The notes under the pieces are model-generated. The model saw only the letters and a program-made list of their open reading frames with translations, ran no database searches and had not been told where the DNA came from. The position numbers and the translations under genes were made by a program. A DNA stretch of 53,967 bases from Schoenoplectus triqueter (lineage: Eukaryota > Streptophyta > Magnoliopsida > Poales > Cyperaceae). Positions 1 to 13,040 of the stretch are shown piece by piece (the first letter of the stretch is position 1; every line of letters begins with the position of its first letter). The stretch lies in assembly GCA_964058805.1 (NCBI GenBank), contig CAXKVV010000587.1, positions 1-53,967 of the forward strand, given 5' to 3'.

Positions 1-286
1 AGAGCCTCTCCAGCTGGTCCCGAAAATCCTTTTCTCCTTTGCTGTCCCAGCATTTTCCTTCTTTGGTTTACCTCCTATGGAATCCCCTAGATTCTCTCCC
101 TAAATTTCAGCAATTAATTCTCTATCTCACCTCCTCTTTCCAACCAAGAGGTAAATCTCTTTCCTTTTCTCTCTTTAATCTCCTTTAATTACTGCATTTA
201 ATCTCTGCTAAATCATATATGAGATCTCTAGATTTTCCTTCACGTGTACAGCTGTTTCCTTGCTCAATTCGCATCTGGTAGTTGTT

Positions 287-321
287 CTCTGCCAAGAGTC
301 TCGCTGAGAGTCTTGGCAGAG
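287..321. repeat. 35-nt near-perfect hairpin
   Basis: Arms 287-297 and 311-321 are perfect 11-bp complements (CTCTGCCAAGA and TCTTGGCAGAG). After one mismatch the pairing continues for four pairs (TCTC/GAGA) to a three-base loop. It is too short for a typical plant miRNA precursor, so I call it only a structural inverted repeat. Confidence 0.7.
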
Positions 322-490
322 CCAAATTCTGCTCTGATTTCTCCAGAAATTTCTAAAAATTACCAAAACCAAAAAATACGGCAGTAACAAGTTCTAGAGA
401 TAAAACACAAACTAAAATAAGCATGATTCAGATAAATTGAGTGAATTATTATGTTAAACCTTGTGCAAATATTATATAAAATGGGCACCT

Positions 491-641
491 ATCATTATCA
501 TTATTACTTAGCATTTAAAATATTATGACTAAATTTTCTTTAATGTGAAATTTTATTAAATATATTTAAAATTTTATATTATTAATTATTTATTTAAGGA
601 CTATATTGTCGGGACGAAATCCGAGTTACAACCCTAGTTAG
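491..641. repeat. Dispersed repeat, copy 1 (partner at 37576-37727)
   Basis: About 150 bases align by eye to 37576-37727 in the same orientation. They share a run TCTTTAATGTGAAATTTTAT and a downstream block ending in a degenerate GAGTTA-AAC-CTA segment. There are no clear terminal inverted repeats and no coding potential. It is probably the edge of an unclassified transposable element. Confidence 0.55.
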
Positions 642-991
642 TATAAAGTATATACTTAAATGTGCGAGTATAAAGACGTTGCTACATATGTGATAATATT
701 TAGCTTTACATTGTTTGTGTAAGATAATAATGAATTTGAACATTCAACATACTTTATGTTAAGAATTGACGGCGTAAAACATGAGCATTCATGTTCAACT
801 AATCGCTGACAAGATGTTGCACATAATTACATGACCATCATCATTTTGGGAGATGAACTCCTAAGAATAATGTGTAATTTTGCATGTAAAATAATGTGCT
901 GATACATTTTCATTTTTGAAATACAGGACACACTTATCTGATAATTGAGAGGACGGAATTGCGAAACTAAAATTACGGTAGTGTCAAACTT

Positions 992-1389
992 TATTATGTG
1001 ATTAATTGAAAATGACTAAAATAACTCAATTAAGAAAAATAAGATAAGAATTGATAAAGGAAAGAAGAACAAAAACAAGGCGGTTGCTGATGATGGCTAG
1101 CTGATTGAGAATAAAAACTTATTTAGGGTTCAATTACAACCAAAAGATATCCCAATTAACTGCATTCTAATCCTTATATAGTCTAACAATTCCGATAGCG
1201 TCCCAGAGGCTAGCTCACGCCTTCACTCCGCACTTCCTTCATCCTCTTGGGCTTCCTTTTCCTTCCTTGGCCCAACTGTTTGGTCCAACGCTGCCTTGGT
1301 ATCCCTTGGGCCCTTAACCAAGTCAAATTCTTCGATGGTCTCCAGCGTTTCAATTTTTTCAGCTGCTAATTCTAGCTCAGCTTCTGACA
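992..1389 (-). repeat. 3' LTR of the gypsy element
   Basis: 398 bp, similar to 6083-6495. On the plus strand it begins TATTATGTG, where the partner begins TGTTATGTG, so one terminal TG/CA dinucleotide is mutated. It ends TTCTGACA. The C-terminal end of the chromodomain frame runs into it. Confidence 0.92.
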
Positions 1390-4300
1390 TCCCCCCTTAG
1401 TAGAATCCTTATCTCTAAGGATTAGGTTAGGGTAATTATTTGCGATGTAGCTGTAATCTTCCCATATTGAATCCTCCTTAGCAATGTTGAGCCATTTAAT
1501 GAGCACTTGTACTGCCGGTGCATTACCCTTTTTGATTATTTTCCTTGCTAAAATCATTTCTGGTACCAATCGTACTCCTCTTTCTGGACCTAACATGGGT
1601 AGTGTGGGTTATGCAGCCTCTTCTTTGCCAATCCTTGGTCTTAACTGAGATACATGAAATGCATTGTATATTTGAGAGTTTGGGGTAGTCTCAGCCGGTA
1701 CGCCATTATACCATTTTTTCCAACAATTCAAAAGGCCCATAAAACTTTGCACTGAGTTTGGAGTGTTTTGCACCTGCTACTGAAACTTGTTTGTATGGTT
1801 GTAGCCTGATGTACATCCGGTTCCCCACTTGGAAGCTCATTTCAGACCTTTTCCCATCTACAAACTTTTTCATCCTGTCTTGTGCCTTGAGTAGTTGCCG
1901 CTTGAATCCTTCAATTGTTTCTTACCTCTCTTACATTAGTTCATTAACTGCCTACACCTTACTTTTTAGAGGGGTACATGTGTGGAGAAGGGGTGGTGCA
2001 TAACCATATAGAGCTTGGAATGAGGTTGACTTGAGGGAGCTGTGGAAGGAAGTATTGTACTAATATTCATCTAGTGGGACCCACCTATTCCACCTCTTGG
2101 GCTGATTTAACACCATGCACCTCAAATAATTTTCTATACACTAGTTAACTCGTTCAGTCTGCCCATCAGATTGTGGGTGATAGGCTGAACTATAATTCAA
2201 CTTGACTCCCAGCTTCTCCATGATTCCCTTCCTGAATTTACTAGTAAATATGACATCTTTATCACTCACAATGGAAAGATGTAGTCCATGGAGTTTGTAG
2301 ATGTTGTCCAAGAATACCTGAGCTATGTTGGCAGCAGTGAAGGGATGGAAAAGTGCAAAGAAATGAGAATACTTAGTTAACCTATCCACAACCACCATAA
2401 TAGTTGTTTTACCTTCAGATTTTGGCAACCCCGTTATAAAGTCCATGCTTACACTTTCTCAGGCTTCCTTGGGTATTTCAATTGGCTGCAATAATCCAGG
2501 GGCCTTAATGTGTTCAGATTTTCCTATCTGGCAGGTTTCACAATTTCTGACGTGTTCATGCACATCCTCTTTTAACTTAGGTCAGTAGAGTAATTTTTTC
2601 ATCCTGTGATATGTTCCTTGCATACCTGAGTGTCCTCTCAGGCTTGAATTGTGCATCTCACTCAGCAACTTCTATCTCCAACCTCCCCTTATACCTTAAC
2701 TATCCTTCTTCTTCACTGAATAACTTCTCCTTATCCTAGTTTCACTTCATTCTTTGTTTTATCAGATTTATCCACTGATCATCCACATAGCTTTCTTTGA
2801 CATCACTTACCCATTGAGGCGCCAATTCAGAGATGGCCAATATCTCTTCACAATTACCACTATACCCCTCTCTCCTATTTTCAATTCTTTTTTTGTATTA
2901 AATGGTGTAGTCCAACCCCAAAAATTTTATCAATCCCTTATGTTGCATTGTGTGGTTAATCCTTTGTTCAACCAAGTACTTCAAACTCATTTGGTCAGTT
3001 TTAATTATGAATTTGGTGCCCACTAGATAGTGTCTCCATTTTTTTACAACTTCAAGCAAGGCTAAGAACTCATTTTCATAGGTTGAGAGTCTCATGGTCT
3101 TCTTCCCTAGGTCTTTGCTCAGAAATGCAATTGGTCTCTTGTTCTACATAATCACTGCTCCTATGCCCCTCTCACTAGCGTCTGTTTCTAACACAAATGG
3201 CTGACCAAAATCTGGCATGGCTAGCATAGGCGCAATGGTCATAGCTACCTTTAATTGTTCAAAAGTTTCCTCAACCTCTGACCCCAATGGAATAAGTTTT
3301 TTTTAGCTGTTCAGTGAGAGGTTTTCTTATAATGCCATAATTCCTCACAAATTTTCTATAATATTCAGTTAATCCCAAAAATCCCCTCAGCTCCTTCACT
3401 GATTTTGGCCTTGGCCAGCTGACCATGGCTTCTATCTTCTTGGGGTATGTTGCTACACCTTTCTCAGATATTATATAGCCCAAGTATTCAACTTGTTTGG
3501 TACCAAATTCACATTTGCTAAGCTTAGCACATAACTGGTTCATTATGAGGATTTCTAGCACCTCTTTCACATGTTCCACACGATCCTTCCAGCACTTGTT
3601 GTATATCATTATGTCATAAAAAAAAAACTAATACAAACTTCCTCAATACTAGCTGGAACACTTCATTCATCAATGATTGGAATGTAGCTGGGGCATGGTC
3701 AGCCCAAATGGCATTACATTAAATTCATAGTGTCCTGAATGAGTTGTGAAAGCAGTTTTGTTCTTATCCTCCTTTTTCATCCTGATCTGATAGTAATCAT
3801 CCCTCAAATTGATTTTAGAGAAATATTTAGCACCTAACAATTCATTTAGGAGATCATCTATGATGGGTATGGGGTATTTGTTCTAACTGTGTTGGCATTC
3901 GGCTGCCTATAATCTATACACATGCGCCAGCTACCATCTTTCTTCTTTACCAGTAAAACTGGTGAGGCAAAGGGGCTTGTGGAGGGTTGAATAAAATAAT
4001 TTTGTAGCAGCTCTTGTATAATTCTCTCAATCTCAAGTTTCTGGAAGTATGAATATCTATAAGGCCTTAGGTTTACTTGTTTTGAATTTGGCAACAGTGG
4101 AATGGAGTGATCAATACTTCTTTTGGGTGGTAGGTTTGTGGGTTCAAGGAAAACATCCTGGAATTGATCTAATATCTCTTGCAGGTCAACATGGATATTC
4201 TTCTGTCCCTTTTCCTTATTCCCCATGATGAACAAGTGTGCCACTACTATCTTACTTCCTCTCCTATTTCCTTTCTTAACATCAATAGCTCCCTCACACA

Positions 4301-5995
4301 GCTTCACTTCTGCTACTTCTTCTTGTACTTGTAATTTAATGTATGTCCCATTGTGGTTGAACTTTATACTTTCTTTTCCCCAGTCTATCCTCATGGGGCC
4401 TATTTGTGTGAGTCAATCAATGTCAAGTATCATGTCATACCCTTGTACATCTAACACCCTCACATCCTTTTTAAATTCACGACCCTGAATCTTGAAGTTC
4501 AAACCTTCACATTGCAGGTCAGTGACCATTTTGGCCTTATTGGCCATTGTCACTACCATAGGTGTAGTTTGCACTAGTTTGAACCCTTTCTTATTCAATA
4601 CTGAGGGATTAACAAAAGAGTGAGTACTGCCACTGTCCAACAGTGCACATACAAGTACTTTATTGATTTCACCTTTAAACTTCATGATCTTCACTGTCTT
4701 GCCTTGCTTGGCATTGAACATTGGCACTACAGCCTCCTCAGTGTGGGTTGTCAACTCATTCAATACCTATTCCTTATCACTGTCATCTCCTGATTCAGTG
4801 TGTCCATCTTCATGTATTTCAATTGAGTTCAAAAGTCTAGGTGTGCATTTGTGTCCTGGGAAATATTTCTCAAAAGCTCTTTGCTCATAAGCTGTGTTCC
4901 TCCCATTGTACTCTAGTGGCCCCCCTTTATAGGGTATCAATTCAGTACCATCGGTGTTACTGCCTTCCTTTCTATTCTGACTTAATTTTCTCTTGTCATG
5001 AGGGTATTTTGGTAATTGCTGGGCTTATTTATCCCTTTGTACCTCTTTTTTTGTCCTTCAATACTCAGCTATATCTTGTATGCGAAATTAAAAACTTCAT
5101 TCAATTTCCTTGGGTTTAGGATCTCCACTAAATGCCTAGTCTCCTCCTTAAGGCCACTAATGAATCCTTGAATAAAAAATTCCTCAATAAAGTGAGAATC
5201 ATAATGCAACAATCTTGCCCTCATTCTCCTAAACTTCTTAATATACTCCTATATTGTACCAATATGGTGGAGCCTTTTGAACTCCTCTATAGAGTGCTTG
5301 TGTATAACTAACCTGAATCTTGCATTCACTTCTTCCACCAGTAGGTCCCAAGGAGGTGATTGGTTGCCTACTAATAGAGTTTTGTACCACTCATTCAACT
5401 CCTCAGAAAAATGAAGTACCATCATCCTTGTTTTATACCCTTCTGGTACTTGGTACATTTCAAAGTAAAATTCACAATTTAATTTCCATTCCAATGGATC
5501 CCCACCATCATACCTTGAAAAATCGATTCTAGGTAACTTGAAGGTGTTTGCATTATTGTGCTGGTTTTGCCTTCTTTCCATTTCTCTCATGAAATCTAGC
5601 CCCCAGTTGTATTCCTTTTCATTAATCCTAAAAGTCTCTTCACTTTGAGTTCTATGGATACCAGGTATTCCTTTGCCAGCCCTCACTACCGCATTTTCTA
5701 TTTTTGTCCCATTATTAGGGTTAACACTTCCATCATTCTCATTTTGGGTGGTTGTTTGATTAGTTGGTTGGGTACTACTCTGGCCAGCTTTCATAACTGG
5801 TTCTTTTTCTGATTTATGTTTTACTAATCTTTCAACCAATACCTCCAACCTACTAAGTCTGCCTTCTGAGTTTTCTTGGAATGTTATCACCCTCTTATTG
5901 TTCTCACGCATTTTCTCTGCCAATTTCTCAACTTGCCCCGTTAATGCCTCCACAATGGTTTCCTGACTAGCACTCTTGGTGTGTTTGGCCATCAC
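1372..5995 (-). pseudogene. Broken gag-pol of the gypsy chromovirus
   Basis: Gag is open at 5249-5995 (248 codons) with a capsid-type segment containing KLPRIDFSRYDGGDP. Near 4850-4890 a half zinc-knuckle motif GHKC remains. Protease (4413-4763) keeps LLDSGSTHSFV. Reverse transcriptase is split over 3858-4394 (PFASPVLLVKKKDGSWR) and 3271-3609 (GFLGLTEYYRKFV). The YxDD-type box near 3600-3640 reads FFYDIMIYN, so the catalytic aspartate pair is lost. RNase H remnants lie at 2898-3095. The integrase core (2141-2446) shows DFITGLP, SDKD and GQTERVN, matching the D,D,E triad. A chromodomain (1372-1596) ends the polyprotein (ILARKIIKKGN, LIKWLN, SIWEDY). Many stops and frameshifts separate these blocks, so no complete product is possible. 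Confidence 0.93.
1390..1400 (-). other. Polypurine tract of the gypsy element
   Basis: The minus strand reads TAAGGGGGGA directly before the 3' LTR, the expected position and composition for the plus-strand primer of reverse transcription. Confidence 0.85.
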
Positions 5996-6067
5996 TGTCT
6001 CGTTTTGGGGCGTTAATTGTAGATATAGATGAACTATAATAGATAATCATGTCCACAGTTGATCGGT

Positions 6068-6079
6068 GCTCTGATACCA
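6068..6079 (-). other. Primer binding site (initiator tRNA-Met)
   Basis: The minus strand reads TGGTATCAGAGC three bases inside the 5' LTR. This is the standard complement of the 3' end of plant initiator tRNA-Met used by many LTR retrotransposons. Confidence 0.9.
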
Positions 6080-6082
6080 AGT

Positions 6083-6495
6083 TGTTATGTGATTAATTGA
6101 AAATGACTAAAATAACTCAATTAAGGAAAATAAGATAAGAATTGATAAAGGAAAGAAGAACAAAAACAAGGCGGCTGCTGATGATGGCTAGCCGATTGAG
6201 AATATAAACTTGTTTAGGGTTTAATTACAACCAAAAAGATATCCGAATTAACTGCATTCTAATCCTTATATAGTCTAAGAACAATACAAAATAAGAAATA
6301 AAACAAAAAAGATGGAATCAAGCAATTTTGACAACGTCCCAGAGGCTAGCTCACGCCTTCACTCCGCACTTCCTTCATCCTCCTGGGCTTCCTTTTCCTT
6401 CTTTGACCCAACTGTTTGGTCCAACGCTGCCTTGGTCTCCCTTGTGCCCTTGACCAACTCAAATTCTTCAATTTTTCCGGGCTCAGCTTCTGACA
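6083..6495 (-). repeat. 5' LTR of the gypsy element
   Basis: 413 bp, with intact TG...CA ends on the plus strand (TGTTATGTG to TTCTGACA). It is followed directly by the AACTT target duplication. It is the 5' LTR because the PBS lies just inside it on the minus strand. Confidence 0.93.
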
Positions 6496-6500
6496 AACTT

Positions 6501-9500
6501 TCTACTTTTTAATAGATGTTTTAGACTCTATAATAGAAATATTAAATATTATCCGACCAATGAAATTCTAATTAAATTGAAATTCATACCTGATGATTGA
6601 GACCCTTTTGGTCGGCAGAGAACTCGCTAATTCTTGACCTCATGTTTCTGAGTCGAACATTTTGTTTTTGAATGTATACTACTATTACCCATTTGTTTTT
6701 ATCCGATTCATCAAGGTTGCATTATTTTTCGCTTTTCCTGAATAAAATTCAATGGGTGGAGAAGATAAAATTATTCAAACATTGTTTTTTTTTTATTTAT
6801 TTAACGGATTATAATAGAAGATATCCAGGTCGGACAAATTCATTGGCACCCTGGTGGTTGGAAGTGCTTGAAATTGCAAAACAAAATAAAATAATTTGTG
6901 AGTCTTTTTCGTGACTTCAAAAGAAAAGATAAAAATCTTATTATTTCATCTGAACATTTAGTGTAATTATGATGACTAAATGTGACATGTGACATGCATT
7001 TAATTGGAACTTGTTTACCGGTCCTACCAAACTAACGGTTTTGCATTGACAAGTTTGCTGTTGTGAATTTATTTCAGATCAAATGTACACATGTTCTGGT
7101 GATAAATCGTATGAAGAGAAATAACATTTTTTCATACATATTTTTAAAACTTTTTACTTTGGAAAACGTAGGGGACCAAGAATACGAAATAAGATTTTAA
7201 GCATCGTCAGCTTACGCCCATAAAGGAAATTCGTGACTTTGAACTCAGAACCACCGAATTGTGTCCAGAGGTGGCAATAGGTAAGGTCCGGTTCAGATTT
7301 AAATCGGAAATATCAGATCAATTTAACTTTTTAAAAAGAAATCAGATTAAACCGAAATGAATCGAATCGGCTCGAGTCAATTTACATATTATGTTTTTTT
7401 AGATCTTTAATGAATTTTTATTATATTGAAAGTTATTTAGTCTCAAATCAGATCAATTTATTTTTTTAAAAAAAATGAGATCAGATCAAGTTTGAATTCT
7501 AATGGATTGGACAAATTTATCAGCTTAGGTTGGATTCTGTATCTCTAATTATTTCGAAGAATCAAACTTGAACGGCTGATTTGATTTGCTTCACAAATCA
7601 ATTGCTAACATGGTAACATCCTAAATTTTAAATTATACTCGAATTTGATACAGGATATAAGCACGTGACAATTGTTAACAAAAGTTAAAAGGCACCAAAA
7701 CAGTTCACATCTTACCTATTTGTATGATAGTATGATATCAAACAAAAGTATAAAATTTGAAAATGAAAACCCGATAGTTAATGCTCTACTGAAGCACAGG
7801 TAGCTAAAGCACAAAAAAAAAAAAAAAAAAATAGCACAACAATCAGGAAGGCCACACAACGAACTTAAAATACTCTTCTCGAATTGGCACGTGCACATAC
7901 ATTAAAACAAATCAAGATGCATACCATCATCTTGCGTAGGTCAATACAGCACAAATACATACTAATAAGGCCCTTAATCACTTAAAAAGAGGCAAATGAA
8001 ATATGGTAAATAAATTCTAGTGCTACACCATCTATCTGATTGCCCTGTTATCTCCATGTACTACCCTTTTAAGTTTAATAAGCTACAAGTGTAGAAACCT
8101 GCAAAAATATGAACACACCATTCATGAACTTGGTGGGCTAAGAAGAATTTATTACTGTTCAGATAATAATTAGTCAACATCAAATACTGACACATCTAAA
8201 GACATTTGCATATTGTTAGTATGAAACAATGGCTTGGAGAAGAGTGTACAAGTATACAAAGCACCTTTAATAGTTATATCCCAGAAACGTACAAAATTAA
8301 AGAGATGTAATAGCCTCTCAACACTTGACTTTTGACTAAGACAGGAATTAAATATATAATAATCTTAACATAATACAATATTACATGATGAATGGAACAT
8401 TGTATTTAGTATGAAAATGACCCTTTCTAAATATAAAAACAGTTTGTAACTTGTAAGAACCAAGTACACTATAAAATGGCAAAATATACTCAAACAACAG
8501 AAAATAGACATCAAATGAAACAACTGGCAAGCAAAAATTGCAATATTCTCATTCTGGAAAAAAATGATTTATAATTAATTTCTAAAATTGTATTTTAATG
8601 TTTACTTCTCCCAGTTGTACTCGTTATTTAGAATCTTTTACATATCATTCTCTCATGGACTATAGGCAGAGCACACTCAACCTTGAAGAATCACTTCTAG
8701 GAATTATTTTATCCAAAAGATCTGGGTTGCAATAAAACCATAAAAATGGATTAAAGATGAATGAAGAATTGAAGATAATATGATGACAGATCCTTCACTA
8801 AGAAGGCAGGTTTTCTGACATAAGAAATATTTGACTTTTGCAAAGCATTCAGAAAAAGCACAAAAATACATCAAAATTACTAATAAGATATGTGTCTAGA
8901 TAGTGACAGCGATTTAATCTATGACTAGCCGTCAAGCCCTATCAAACGCCAAGTTAAATTAGATTTTTGGCTTGTGTACATACAAACTTGTGACATAATT
9001 ACATACTCACAGACAATTTTCCATTGCTGTCAGACAGGTAGAAATTTTTGATTGGGCCAAAATGATTATGAGAGGGAGTAGAATAACTGATACTTTTGAG
9101 ATGTGGGCTATATCATCCTTCCTCTTGAGAAGAAATAAAAGTGAAAGTGGCAGTTTGGCACAATATTATACAAAAAATACTACAAGTGAAAAGAAAATAA
9201 AAGTGTGCTCTTTCTGATCAACAATATTCGCAAACAACACAAAAAATTGTATGATGTTCAACAGAAAATCAGATTATTAATTTATTTGTCACTACTAATC
9301 TATGTTAACAAAATTAACCTCTTTTCCTTGTTTAACTGAAGTTCTATGATAATGCATATAATATGAATTGAAAAAGAGGAAATAACTGTTACAGAGTACA
9401 CAGCTAGATCAGGACCAAATACCTACTTGATACTAGTTTAATTGTCATTTATCCATAGATGCACATGTTCCATATTCTTAAACATTGAAAAGATTTCATG

Positions 9501-10840
9501 TCACATGTTCAGCTGTAAGTTCAGTATGTTCAGATGTATACAGAATTCCTAACTATCTAAACCTGTCACCCATCAAAATATCTTATATCCCCAGTTATAC
9601 CCTCCCAAAGCACTCATTACCCATCAAAATATGTTATATCCCCAGTGAAAGTACACGACCTTTGATATATATTCCCTTTTTTGCTTTTAATCTGGAAAAT
9701 TTCACTAGAATTTATGTTTTTAATAAAAATATGGCTTTACTACACTTTTCTTTTCCAAGATGGACATTTAATCTTCTTGCTAGATAGAGGAAAGAAAGAG
9801 AGATTATCAGGTCCTTCACTGCATCAAAAGAACATTGGTCCTAATCCTAATCATCTGTGATGATTGATTGGATATGCCATATGGAGCTTTCACAAACAAA
9901 TTCTTTGACTCACTAGTTCTTTTCCAAATTTGTAATTTGGAAAATAAAAGCTCCTTCAATTTACAGTAGCTCAGCTCAATAGTGATAACTCGGCTTTTAT
10001 TTCCTGAGTCAGCTGAGCTAACTAAGACCAGTTATCCAAGAGATCAAAATGGGTCTAAGGCTGTAGGTAGGTCTTGAGACTTGACCAACTACAGACTCTA
10101 ATAAGTGTTGGATCCATAATCTTGTAGAATTTTTTTGAAAACATATGACCCTTTTGGAAGAAAGGGCCAAATTTTTTCTTATTTTATCCAATGCAATTAA
10201 AATTGAACATTCATTTGGTTAAAATTTAAGACAAAACTGGAGAAGAGCAATGCCTGCTCAAATCAAAAGGAAAGAAAAATATAGAATGCACGGATATTTC
10301 AGGACTCCACAAAATATTCAGGGAGAACTGTAGCTAGATTGGCTAAAAGCTGCGGCAGAGAGACATTAGATAAACGGGGACCACTTGTCCACTGTTCTTT
10401 CTCAAAATTCTTTTCTATTTGTATTACTTGTACAATAAAGATAAGAAATGCTATATGTACACTAATTCGACCACCATTATATTTTATATTTCCTTTTATA
10501 ATTGATCCCAATACTTTTCCAAGAGAAAAACAACTAAAGTATACTTCTTCTGAGAAAAAAACAATCTTTGCAGGAAATTTATTAGTATTGACGGTTGAAT
10601 TTCCATAGACCACATCCTTTTCTCCACCCTTGCTTATCTTTATTTTATAATTGATTCCATAGTTGATAATGAAATAAGAAAAGGGACCTCATTGAGCAGT
10701 ATCAAATAGTTTCATGAACCAATTTGGAAATAGAAGTTCTGAGCATCTGGGGCACTTAAATGAGCAGTGTTACTAACTAAATTTCACAAATTAATAAGCA
10801 TATTAACTTAATAATACAAAATAATTGAATAACTTCACAA
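6501..10840. other. Long AT-rich intergenic region; no gene seen
   Basis: No exon-like stretch with coding composition or conserved motif was found on either strand. Local features: a degenerate segment at about 7265-7545 beginning GAGGTGGCAATAG and rich in CCGGTTC/GATCAGAT words, which may be an old DNA-transposon relic; a poly-A run near 7812; and a 28-bp direct repeat (ACCCATCAAAATAT...CCCCAGT) at about 9568 and 9621. The 100-codon frame at 9485-9787 runs across that repeat and looks like chance. Confidence 0.55.
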
Positions 10841-10884
10841 GACGATATCATTGTTCAAGTATGGCCAGTGATTTAAAATGCAAT

Positions 10885-11215
10885 TCATGCGGCCGCATAT
10901 GCATGTGTGGTCATCTAGATACGACGAAATTGATATGTAGGCGCCTGTTCAAAAATACAGAAGCTTAGGCGGTAATATGCGGCCGCATACAAGTTGCTCT
11001 ATCTTTTCTTTTTCTGATCTTGTATTCTGTTTTGTATTTGGTCGAGTAATAAGGGGGGGTTGTATTATTTTGTTAGTTTGTGTTAAATCTTATTGCAATG
11101 AACTTGTATTATTTTGTTAGTTTGTGTTATAATGTATTGTGATATGCATTGTATAAAATTGATTATACCGCATATGCACCCACATACCGCATATGCAGTA
11201 TGCACTAGCCTTCCA
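10885..11215. repeat. Cluster of NotI-palindrome and CCGCATATGC motifs
   Basis: The palindrome TATGCGGCCGCATA, or close variants, occurs near 10889 and 10977. CCGCATATGC follows at about 11168 and 11188. Between them, TGTATTATTTTGTTAGTTTGTGTTA occurs as two nearby copies (about 11060 and 11105). I see no gene. The pattern suggests a small transposable element or the remains of one, of unknown family. Confidence 0.4.
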
Positions 11216-11550
11216 CACACATATTGAAATCTGCATTTTTAAAACCTTGAGTATGGCTATAGCATCAACAAGGAACAAAGACAACAATACGAAGAGACTA
11301 AATTGCCACCTTATTAAAATTGACGGCTCTATTAATAACTTAATGGATTTCTCAAATAGGGTGCCAGCAAAGGCCCTTACCAGTACACACTGGCACTCCA
11401 TGATTAAAAAATCCATAACATTCACACAACTATACAAACAATAAATACCAATAGATAACAAGACAGCAATATGAAGAAATAGATGACATGATCAATAAGG
11501 GCAAGAAATATCATATTTACCTTCAAACATAAATGCATGCACATCCTTAA

Positions 11551-13040
11551 TCAAGGCATAGCAGTAAACCCAGCATCGACCACAATCCCACGATATACCC
11601 CTTCATTGTAGCCTGGTACACCTTCGATCCAACTCCATTCCCCTCCTGTACCACCATCTTCACATTCTTCCCACATTGCAATCTTGCCCCTCACCCGCTT
11701 GCCAGAGAACCAAACCCTACCTTCCCCACCAAATACCTTCACCTTGTTATTCCCCGCTGTAACTATGCCTGGCCCTGCCAAAGGATCACGAATCTCACCA
11801 ATACCAGTGAAACACCTGTTTTTAGTCCATATCAGTTCCAGAATCATAGACATCATATTTTGCACTACTACAATTATTTTTGAGGTAATAATAAAGAGAT
11901 AACACTACAGCAGTATGAAATAACCTCAAGTTATATTTTACCTGGATAATGAGAACTGACACTCAGATCAAATCAAATCCAACTAAACTTCCACACAAAC
12001 ATAAAACAATTGCATAAACAGTAAACAAGATCTTAAGAACTTAGTAATTCGAACCTGTACATTTCAGGGGGCATTCTCCCAGCCTCATCCCACTCCATGC
12101 GCTCCAGATCTAACCGCAAAATCAGCACTGTCGAACATGGCGCATCCACAGCAAAAGACGATCTCAAACCTCCAATCATCAGCAATTTTCTTCCCCCACT
12201 TCCTGGCAAAAGCCTAGGTCTTTTCAAGATCTCAAACACATCACCCCACATATGCCTCTCCACTGGAGCCCACCCACCTTGTTTCGGCCCAAACCCTAAC
12301 CCTAGTCCAGATAGGGGGCACGAGAACAACTTCCATTGGCTTCTCCAAGCTGATCCAACATCACACAGTGTAAAAAGTGTCTCCTTGATCAGAACTGGAC
12401 TCCGCGGTTTTGTGGGGAGAGAGAGTGCGTGCTTCATCCACTGAGATTCATTTTGGAGAGGGCAAAAACACATCACCGCCAGCTCAGAGATCACTAGAAG
12501 AGTGCCACGTGGGCCAGCAAGAACGGTCCCGTGGCGAGACCAGGCCGAGCCGAGTGGGGGCAAGAGACGGTAGGACTGCGACAATGGGTTGCATACAGCT
12601 AGTGACTTGGTGCTAGGAGGATTGGGATCAAGCCAGAGGTAGAGAAGCGAAGGGGAGGAGGAGACAGGAGAGAACGAGGTGAACTGAGAGAAGGAGGGAA
12701 GGAACGGGAGGGGGAGGAGCTGCCAGCGGCGAGTGGAGGGATCGAAGGCATGGAGAGAAGGAGGGGAGGAGGGGCTGGGAGGGGGGCGGGGGTGGCGGAG
12801 GAGGAGGAGGCGGCGCGTCGGGAGGAGCGCGAGGAAGGAAGGGGAGGAGAGAGAATCGCGCAGGATACGCGAGACGGCGCGGCAGGAGACGGCGTCGCGC
12901 AGGGGGAGGCGGAGGAGGATATTGTGGAGAGCGTCCGGTGGGAGGTAGTTGATCGGAGATCCGACTGAGGAGGTGAAGACGTCTGAGGTATCGCCGGAGA
13001 CCGGCGAGGGGTCATCAGAGGAGGAGGGAGAGGGTAGCAT
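11551..13040 (-). CDS. F-box protein, kelch/galactose-oxidase-like C-terminus
   Basis: Two exons: 13040-12055 and 11815-11551, with a 239-base intron (GT at 12054, AG at 11816). The junction splits an Arg codon (MYR|CFTGIG), and the frame then stays open to the stop at 11551. From Met 13040 the product is 416 residues; an in-frame Met at 13166 would give 458. I prefer 13040: the upstream copies of this region in the tandem array lack 11 bases just upstream of this Met, which would break the longer frame, and an F-box near residue 31 is usual. The F-box reads NYLPPDALHNILLRLPLRDA, followed by SCRAVSRILRD. The rest resembles plant F-box/kelch proteins of the At5g43190 type (HAFDPSTRRW, GKRVRGKIAMWE). 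Such proteins join SKP1-CUL1 ubiquitin ligases and select substrates; the substrate here is unknown. Confidence 0.85.

Larger units (their letters stand above)
1..991. other. Flank left of the gypsy element; no gene recognised
   Basis: No convincing coding region is seen. The first 300 bases are CT-rich and could be 5' UTR or promoter DNA of a gene outside the window; a GT donor-like site follows an AG near position 151, but nothing confirms an exon. From about 330 the DNA becomes AT-rich. It holds one strong hairpin (287-321) and a repeat (491-641) that recurs near 37.6 kb. Confidence 0.5.
992..6495 (-). mobile_element. Ty3/gypsy chromovirus LTR retrotransposon, decayed
   Basis: A minus-strand element bounded by two related LTRs (992-1389 and 6083-6495) and by a perfect 5-bp target duplication, AACTT, at 987-991 and 6496-6500. 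Domain order read on the minus strand is gag, protease, reverse transcriptase, RNase H, integrase, chromodomain, as in plant chromoviruses. The PBS matches initiator tRNA-Met and the PPT abuts the 3' LTR. The LTRs differ by substitutions and by indels, including about 40 bases near 6285 missing from the left LTR, so the insertion is not recent. Short LTRs and a total near 5.5 kb suggest a small-LTR chromovirus lineage such as Reina, but I cannot assign the lineage firmly. All reading frames are broken. Confidence 0.95.

Noticed and set aside
9485..9787. 100-codon plus-strand frame
   Set aside because: Runs across a local direct repeat, has no motif and has intergenic composition.
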